Made by a program: the position numbers and the translations under genes
Part shown: piece after piece, positions 7,406 through 12,037 of the stretch
Layout of the letters: every line of letters starts with the position of its first letter
Position numbering within the stretch: the first letter of the stretch is position 1
Source: a candidate division CSSED10-310 bacterium
Lineage (GTDB): Bacteria; CSSED10-310; JAFGDC01
Direction: 5' to 3'
NCBI GenBank assembly: GCA_016932295.1
Contig: JAFGDC010000193.1
Location: 1-12,037, forward strand
DNA: 12,037 bases
Notes under the pieces: generated by a model
What the model saw: the letters and a program-made list of their open reading frames with translations, nothing else
What the model was told of the DNA's origin: nothing
The model's database searches: none

Positions 7406-8410
7406 ATGTTGAGGAGACAAGGATATGCGGCATTCCTGATCTCATCCGGATTGATCCTGTGTAGTGCGATGATCCTGGAGGGCTGGCTGCGTCATCGGGG
7501 ATATCCCGTTGAAAGGATACCGTTTCCTCACCTCAAAAAGGGACAGATCGCCAGGTATGTCGAAAAGCATCACTGGCGATTGATTCCCGGGAGTGTGGGG
7601 TACACCAAGGAAGGATTCGAGTATCGTATCAATTCGTTCGGGATGAGATCCCCCTAATTGCAGATGGTAAAACCGCCAGGAACTGTTCGATTCCTGTTTC
7701 TGGGTGACTCGATACTGTTCGGATGGCGGGTCACCCTGGAGGAATCCCTCCCGGAGCACTACAGGGCAGTGATCCAACACCTTCAACCCGAGGCAAGGGT
7801 GGAGATGATGAACGCCGGCGTGATCGGACACACGTCGCTGCAAGGCGCACTGGAGATCGACAGATGGATGGAGTTCACGCCGGATTACGTGTTCATCAAC
7901 TATGGATGGAACGATGCATCCACGACCTCCTTCAGTCACCGATCGGATCTTCACTATCACTTGGAGTCACAGCGGTTTCCCTATCGTATCGGTCGTCTGT
8001 TGAATCGATCCGCGTTGTTGAATTTCGCAGTCTCGGGGAAACCCGGTGATGATGATGGTCAGACGGAGGGAACCGGACGGGCCAGGGTGATTCCCGCCGA
8101 GTATGCGGACAACCTGGCGAGTATCGTTGCGACGGTGCGTGGGAGAGGCGGCGAGGCGGTGTTCATACCGATATCTGTTCCAGCCGGATACCTTGCAGAG
8201 ATGCGCAAGTTGGCGGAGGAAAAAAACATCGTGCTGATGGAACTGGATGGTGTCCTACAGTCTCATCCCCGAGAGGAAATGTATCTGGATGCGTGCCACC
8301 CGACGGCGTCTGGTTACAGACTGCTTGCCGAGATGCTGTATGAAGAAACCAAGCTGATCCTCAATGGTGAAGATCGAACCATGGAAATCCATAGTCCGAG
8401 CGCTTTATGA
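7406..8410 (+). pseudogene. Membrane-anchored SGNH/GDSL hydrolase gene split by an in-frame TAA
   Basis: One open frame of 335 codons, interrupted only by TAA at 7655-7657. The first part (7406-7657) encodes an N-terminal membrane anchor (about residues 8-26, AFLISSGLILCSAMILEGW) and the pre-domain HWRLIPGSVGYTKEGFEYRINSFGMRSP. In this family, a short linker rich in Pro and Gly then leads to the catalytic block; here SP-stop-LQMVKPPGTVRFLFLGDS keeps that exact order and frame. Homologues usually have an acidic residue near this point, so GAA to TAA is the simplest origin. The catalytic part is intact: nucleophile Ser in GDS (codon 102), NYGWND and DACHP. Such proteins are esterases or acetyltransferase-like enzymes acting on envelope glycans. 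The start codon is supported by GGAG at 7395-7398. Alternatives are sequencing error, readthrough, or reinitiation. Confidence 0.75.
7658..8410 (+). CDS. Catalytic SGNH/GDSL hydrolase fragment, possibly translated by reinitiation
   Basis: Downstream part of the split gene, about 250 residues, listed separately because it holds a complete SGNH domain: block I FLFLGDSILFG with the nucleophile Ser, the block III region VFINYGWNDAS with Gly and Asn of the oxyanion hole, and block V YLDACHPTASGY with the Asp/His pair. The first possible starts are TTG at 7658, immediately after the TAA, and ATG at 7664. Neither has a Shine-Dalgarno site, but both are near enough to the upstream stop for reinitiation. 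A product from here would lack the membrane anchor and probably stay in the cytoplasm, away from an envelope substrate. If not translated, it is simply the 3' half of a pseudogene. Confidence 0.45.
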   Translation: MQMVKPPGTVRFLFLGDSILFGWRVTLEESLPEHYRAVIQHLQPEARVEMMNAGVIGHTSLQGALEIDRWMEFTPDYVFINYGWNDASTTSFSHRSDLHYHLESQRFPYRIGRLLNRSALLNFAVSGKPGDDDGQTEGTGRARVIPAEYADNLASIVATVRGRGGEAVFIPISVPAGYLAEMRKLAEEKNIVLMELDGVLQSHPREEMYLDACHPTASGYRLLAEMLYEETKLILNGEDRTMEIHSPSAL

Positions 8411-8610
8411 GGGCGCGGACGGTCGTTGGAGATCACCCGCAGCCGCCATCAGCACCGGGTATCGCACCGCGACAGGTGGTTCAGCAGATCCTTTTCATGC
8501 GGTTAATTGAGCGCGTGTCAGGCGAACCTCGAGTCAGCGGTCGGAAAAGTCCTGAATCACCAATCATCAACTTATAAATTTCTTTTTAAACAACAATTAT
8601 AGGAGGATTC
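8411..8610. other. Intergenic region turning AT-rich, with possible promoter
   Basis: No gene is seen. The base composition changes near 8560 from GC-rich to clearly AT-rich. TATAAA at 8573-8578 resembles a -10 box about 35 bases before the next start, but no good -35 is found at 16-18 bases upstream. Confidence 0.3.
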
Positions 8611-9109
8611 ATGAAGAACCATCAGTTCTTTATTGGAGTAATTCTGTTTATCTTTTCTTTAGTTCTCGTAACGGCTCTATTTTGTGCCAATTGGAGTACA
8701 ATCTCAGGTGTTGCAACGTCAGGATCCAAAGAATTCTGGGAAGGCTTATGCGTCGACATGGACCGAACCCCAACTCGTATCATACGCCATTGATGAAGAA
8801 GACATGGAACAGTTGCATTGGTATCCATTGCTCGATGTCGACTCAAATGGTGATGTGCATCTATCATGGCGGTATAAATTCAGGGACGGATCAACGCTTC
8901 GGTGGAAAATATAGTACAGGTGTTATGATAAAAGTATGTCGACCTGGAACACTATTTTTACACTGGCGAACCCGGCGGCGGGAACGTTACCCAGCAATAG
9001 TAATCTGGCGGTGGATACGGTTGCGGATACGGATGGCGTCATGATGTTCATCACTTCGCTGGGTTGCGTGGCGAGCCGGACGAGGTTTCCAATCCTCTGT
9101 TTTTCATGA
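8611..9109 (+). pseudogene. Relic of a secreted blade-repeat protein, frameshifted and with an in-frame TAG
   Basis: Begins with a good start (AGGAGG at 8601-8606, ATG 8611) and a signal peptide, MKNHQFFIG then a strong hydrophobic core through about residue 25. This frame ends at 8793. Meaningful sequence moves to the +1 frame around 8690-8760: TWTEPQLVSYAIDEED, then LLDVDSNGDVHLSWRYKF, which has the same 'lDvD.nG..HlsW' blade pattern as the exported protein at 947-3058. That frame meets TAG at 8912-8914 where YRCYD follows, and continues open with STWNTIFTLANPAAG and SNLAVDTVADTDGVMMF to TGA at 9107-9109. At least two lesions are therefore needed to rebuild it. The end overlaps the second copy of the HAD-tail repeat, so the true 3' end appears lost. 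It is AT-richer than its neighbours, suggesting a separate origin. Confidence 0.65.
9013..9081 (+). repeat. 69-base direct repeat, right copy, upstream of pnp
   Basis: Second copy of the HAD-gene 3' segment, 1952 bases downstream of the first. Two of the four differences are silent and two change an amino acid when read in the HAD frame. It is in frame with the relic reading frame from 8915 to 9109. It ends 24 bases before the -35 box of the pnp promoter. Confidence 0.9.
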
Positions 9110-9134
9110 CAGCCATCATCTCGTCTGGTAGAAT
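9106..9134 (+). promoter_or_regulatory. Sigma-70-type promoter for pnp
   Basis: ATGACA (9106-9111), a 17-base spacer and TAGAAT (9129-9134), with an extended -10 TG at 9126-9127. Each box matches the consensus at 5 of 6 positions. Transcription would begin near 9141, on a 10-base palindrome TTCCGCGGAA (9141-9150), giving a leader of about 75 bases. Confidence 0.6.
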
Positions 9135-9164
9135 ACCGGATTCCGCGGAAGCGCGAACCGGACT

Positions 9165-9196
9165 GCGCCGGGTGGCGATGGAAGCGACCCGGGCGC
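9165..9196 (+). promoter_or_regulatory. Strong hairpin in the pnp leader
   Basis: GCGCCGGGT (9165-9173) pairs with ACCCGGGCGC (9187-9196) over 9 bp with one bulged G and a 13-base loop. It ends 7 bases before the ribosome binding site AAAGGAG (9204-9210). In E. coli the pnp leader hairpin is cut by RNase III and then used for autoregulation by PNPase; a similar role here is inferred from position only. Confidence 0.45.
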
Positions 9197-9214
9197 GCTG
9201 GCGAAAGGAGCATC

Positions 9215-11311
9215 ATGCACAGTGTGGAAATAACCAAAGGAACGGAAACAATCATCATCGAGACGGGCGCTGTCGCCCGGCAGGCGAACGGAGCGGTGGT
9301 CGTCCGCCACCGCGACACGGTGCTCCTGGTGACCGCGGTGGCGGCGGAAGAACCACGGGCGGGAATCGACTTCTTCCCGCTGACCGTCGAGTATCGCGAA
9401 AAAACCGGCGCGGCCGGCAGAATCCCCGGCGGCTACCTCAAGCGGGAGAACCGGCCCGGGGATCACGAGGTGCTTGGCAGCCGCCTCGTGGATCGCGCGG
9501 TGCGGCCGCTTTTCCCCGATGGCTTCACCAACGAGGTGCAGGTCATCGCGACGGTGCTGAGCGTGGATCCCGAGGGTGATCCGGAAATGCTCGCCATGCT
9601 GGGTGCATCGGCGGCTGTGCATATCTCCGACATCCCGTGGTCGGGGCCGGTGGCGGGAGTTCGAGTGGCCAGGGTCAACGGTGAGCTGGTGGCGTTCCCG
9701 ACCTGGAATCAGAGGGGGGAAAGCGATCTTGACCTGTTCGTGGCGGTTGGTCCCGGTGGGTTGGGCATGGTCGAGGGGCAGGGCCACGAGGTGCCGGACG
9801 AGGTGATCGTGGAGGCGCTGATGTTCGCCCAGGAGGCGGCCCGGCCATTGCTTGCGGCCCAGGTTGAGTTGCGGAACCTGGCCGGGCGCGACAAATGGGA
9901 CGTGCCGGTGGCGGTGATCGACGGGGAGTCGGCGCGTATGGTGGCGGCGGCGGTTGGTGACGACCTGGCGGCGGCGCTGCGGATTCCGGAGAAGAAAGCC
10001 CGTTACAAGGCGATCCGGGAACTGAAAAAGCGCGCGCTCGAGCAGGTGGGAAATGATGAACCGGAGCGCGGCCCGGAAATTGCCGCGCACTTTGACGAGC
10101 TGCACCACGCCATGGTGCGACGGGCTGTTCTGGATCACGGCCGCCGCATCGACGGGCGCGACCTGGAAACGGTGCGCCCCGTCACCATTGAGACATCGTG
10201 GTTGCCCAGGGCGCATGGCTCGGCGCTGTTCACCAGGGGTGAAACCCAGGCGATGGTGTCCTGCACCCTCGGCACGGGGGATGACGAACAGCGTATCGAG
10301 ACGTTGCGTGGCGAGGTACGGGAGCGATTCCTGCTGCACTATAATTTCCCGCCCTACTCGGTGGGTGAGATCAAGCCCATCCGCGGGCCGGGACGTCGGG
10401 AAATAGGACATGGCACCTTGGCACGTCGCGCCCTGACAGCCATTCTGCCCTCCCCCGAGGCGTTCCCTTACACCATTCGGCTCGTCTCTGACATCAGCGA
10501 ATCCAACGGTTCCTCATCCATGGCGACGGTCTGCGGCGGCTGCCTGGCACTCATGGATGCCGGCGTGCCGATCACCCGCCCTGCCGCCGGCGTGGCCATG
10601 GGGCTCATCGCTGAAGGCGACACCATCCGGGTGCTCACGGATATTCTCGGCGACGAGGACCATCTCGGCGACATGGATTTCAAGGTTACCGGCACCGCCC
10701 GCGGCATCACCGCCATGCAGATGGATAACAAGGTGGGCAGCCTCTCCAGGGACGTCCTGGTGAAAGCCCTGCAGCAGGCCCGGCGCGGCCTGGATTCTCT
10801 CCTCGATACTATGGCATCGCACCTGCCGGCGCCGCGTCCGCAACTCTCCGTTCATGCCCCGCGCATCCTTCAGCACCTGATCCGGCCCCAGGTCATCCGG
10901 GAACTGATCGGGCCGGGTGGCAAGGTCATTCAGGAAATCCAGGCAATGACCAATACCAAGATCGAGATCGCCGACGACGGTACGGTCAAGATCTATTCCA
11001 CGGACGAACCGTCCGCGGCCCGCGCCCTCAGCCGGGTGAAATACTTCACCGATGAACCGCAACTCGACAAGGTGTACCGGGGCACGGTGACGGGGGTCAA
11101 GGATTTCGGCGCATTTGTCAGGATCAACGGCGGCAACGAGGGACTGGTCCACATCTCGGAACTGGAAGACCGCCGGGTCAATTCGGTGCGTGACATCTTG
11201 AACGAAGGCGATACGGTCATGGTCCGGGTGATCGGTGTGGAAAATGGCAAGTTGAAGCTCTCCCGCCGCGCCGCGCTGCACGCGGATCGATCGGATGTCA
11301 TCGAATACTGA
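9215..11311 (+). CDS. pnp: Polynucleotide phosphorylase (polyribonucleotide nucleotidyltransferase)
   Basis: A complete 698-residue PNPase, the phosphate-dependent 3'-5' exoribonuclease of RNA turnover and degradosome-like complexes. Domains in order: first RNase PH domain (about 12-145, with [21 protein letters not shown]), all-helical linker (about 150-290), catalytic second RNase PH domain (about 305-520, with [34 protein letters not shown]), KH domain (about 552-612, [12 protein letters not shown]) and S1 domain (about 618-685, [13 protein letters not shown]). The active-site acids and lysine are present in [16 protein letters not shown]482, D488 and K490 correspond to E. coli D486, D492 and K494. 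Small departures from the usual sequence include KRENRP for KREGRP and SDISESNG for SEILESNG. AAAGGAG lies 4 bases before ATG 9215. Unlike the common rpsO-pnp order, no rpsO lies upstream. Confidence 0.97.
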   Translation: MHSVEITKGTETIIIETGAVARQANGAVVVRHRDTVLLVTAVAAEEPRAGIDFFPLTVEYREKTGAAGRIPGGYLKRENRPGDHEVLGSRLVDRAVRPLFPDGFTNEVQVIATVLSVDPEGDPEMLAMLGASAAVHISDIPWSGPVAGVRVARVNGELVAFPTWNQRGESDLDLFVAVGPGGLGMVEGQGHEVPDEVIVEALMFAQEAARPLLAAQVELRNLAGRDKWDVPVAVIDGESARMVAAAVGDDLAAALRIPEKKARYKAIRELKKRALEQVGNDEPERGPEIAAHFDELHHAMVRRAVLDHGRRIDGRDLETVRPVTIETSWLPRAHGSALFTRGETQAMVSCTLGTGDDEQRIETLRGEVRERFLLHYNFPPYSVGEIKPIRGPGRREIGHGTLARRALTAILPSPEAFPYTIRLVSDISESNGSSSMATVCGGCLALMDAGVPITRPAAGVAMGLIAEGDTIRVLTDILGDEDHLGDMDFKVTGTARGITAMQMDNKVGSLSRDVLVKALQQARRGLDSLLDTMASHLPAPRPQLSVHAPRILQHLIRPQVIRELIGPGGKVIQEIQAMTNTKIEIADDGTVKIYSTDEPSAARALSRVKYFTDEPQLDKVYRGTVTGVKDFGAFVRINGGNEGLVHISELEDRRVNSVRDILNEGDTVMVRVIGVENGKLKLSRRAALHADRSDVIEY

Positions 11312-11314
11312 TCG

Positions 11315-11336
11315 CGGCGGTGTGGCGCTGCCGCCG
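11315..11336 (+). terminator. Weak terminator-like hairpin after pnp
   Basis: CGGCGG (11315-11320) pairs with CCGCCG (11331-11336) around a 10-base loop, four bases after the pnp stop and within the 61-base convergent spacer. No T-tract follows, so intrinsic termination is uncertain. Confidence 0.3.
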
Positions 11337-11372
11337 GCACCAATGAGGACTCCGTGCGAGCGGTGGGAGCGG

Positions 11373-12037
11373 TCACAGGAAGAGGACCGCCACGCCGGTG
11401 ACCGCCATGATCGCGCCCGCCACTTCCCATGCGGTCACGCGCTCCTTGAAGAGCACCACACTGGGGGGAATGATGAGGATGGGCACGATGGCCATGATGG
11501 TGGAGGCCACGCCGGTGAGGGTGTGCTGCACGGCGACCAGGGAGAATGAGACCCCCAGAAATGGCCCGAAGAAGGAGCCCAGGGTGATGCGCTTCATGGC
11601 ACCGCGGTCGCGGGTGGCGCGCAGCAGTCTTGACCATCCTCCAAGACCGGCGAACAGGATCGTGAATCCGGCGATGCCGGCGAGAATCCTGATCTGGGTG
11701 GCGGCGAAGGCATTGTAGTCACCCATTCCGAACTTGCTGAGCACCAGTCCGATTGCCTGGCCGAGGGCGCCGCCAAGGGCCAGGAGGATTCCCGGCAGGA
11801 GTTTTTCGTCCTGGCGCCGGTTATGGTTTCGCCTGGAGACCACCGTGACAATGCCGGTGACGGTCAGCGTCATGCCGGCCAGTTCGATCCAGCCGAGAGT
11901 CTCACCCAGCCAGATCCAGCCGATCATGGCGGTCATGGGCGGTACCAGGGCCATGATGAGCATCGAGATCCTGGAGCCGATAACGACGAAGGCCTGGAAC
12001 AACAACAGGTCACCGATGACGAATCCAACCAGCCCGG
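11373..12037 (-). CDS. DMT-superfamily (EamA-type) transporter, 5' end outside window
   Basis: C-terminal 220 residues of an inner-membrane permease of the drug/metabolite transporter superfamily, which usually has ten transmembrane helices in two EamA halves. The frame stays open to the window edge: before the apparent TTG start at 12005 it reads [11 protein letters not shown], the conserved helix before [19 protein letters not shown], so the start is further upstream. Visible are the end of the first EamA repeat ([23 protein letters not shown]), a basic hydrophilic loop ([12 protein letters not shown]) and the whole second repeat, ending in [25 protein letters not shown]. About seven helices are covered. 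The substrate cannot be predicted. It converges on pnp. Confidence 0.87.
   Translation of the reverse strand, partial: GLVGFVIGDLLLFQAFVVIGSRISMLIMALVPPMTAMIGWIWLGETLGWIELAGMTLTVTGIVTVVSRRNHNRRQDEKLLPGILLALGGALGQAIGLVLSKFGMGDYNAFAATQIRILAGIAGFTILFAGLGGWSRLLRATRDRGAMKRITLGSFFGPFLGVSFSLVAVQHTLTGVASTIMAIVPILIIPPSVVLFKERVTAWEVAGAIMAVTGVAVLFL

Noticed and set aside
8682..9044. 120-codon frame across the relic region on the plus strand
   Set aside because: Its translation is basic and lacks the blade pattern; the neighbouring frame carries recognisable blade-like sequence.
7406..9109. Stop-codon recoding (alternative genetic code) as cause of TAA 7655 and TAG 8912
   Set aside because: Two different stop codons in one decayed stretch together with a frameshift are better explained by pseudogene decay; the other genes here use TAA and TGA as normal ends and show no internal stops.
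9116..10411. 431-codon minus-strand frame opposite pnp
   Set aside because: pnp is unmistakable on the other strand, and this frame shows no domain.
1..12037. CRISPR array, tRNA, rRNA, transposase or phage genes
   Set aside because: No regularly spaced repeats, no cloverleaf or rRNA-like sequence and no transposase, integrase or phage protein motif was seen on either strand.

Overview
The window is a 12 kb piece of a GC-rich bacterial chromosome, probably from a Gram-negative or uncultured lineage. It carries a full-length polynucleotide phosphorylase, a GT2 glycosyltransferase, a large Sec-exported beta-propeller-like protein and a DMT-family permease. No rRNA, tRNA, CRISPR array, transposase, integrase or phage gene is visible. 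I cannot assign a phylum from this window.

Layout. Positions 1-676 (+) are the 3' part of a family 2 glycosyltransferase. After about 270 bases without a convincing gene comes a secreted protein of about 703 residues (947-3058, +), with an N-terminal Ig-like domain, repeated propeller-type blades and a C-terminal DG..GD..AGDG module. It converges across a 37-base hairpin-forming spacer with a kinase-like gene on the minus strand (3096-4508) that joins an ATP-cone to a uridine-kinase-like P-loop domain. A 303-base divergent intergenic region separates that gene from a HEAT-repeat protein (4812-6230, +), which is followed by a HAD phosphatase (6411-7148, +).

The stretch 7149-9109 differs from its surroundings. 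It is AT-richer in its second half and holds damaged genes: a membrane-anchored SGNH/GDSL hydrolase split by one in-frame TAA (7406-8410), and a relic of a second secreted blade-type protein with a frameshift and an in-frame TAG (8611-9109). It is bracketed by a 69-base imperfect direct repeat (7061-7129 and 9013-9081, 65 of 69 identical) that encodes the C-terminal end of the HAD protein. This suggests that the HAD gene once lay directly upstream of pnp and that about 1.95 kb entered with duplication of the HAD 3' end, followed by decay.

pnp (9215-11311, +) follows, with a good sigma-70-type promoter of its own and a strong leader hairpin, and without rpsO upstream. It converges with a DMT/EamA transporter on the minus strand whose 5' end lies beyond the window.

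The genes do not form one pathway. Glycosyltransferase, exported protein and SGNH hydrolase point to the cell envelope or surface; pnp is RNA turnover; the kinase and HAD enzyme are probably nucleotide or phosphate metabolism. The best candidates for something unusual are the direct-repeat-flanked decaying island, the ATP-cone/uridine-kinase fusion and the pnp leader.
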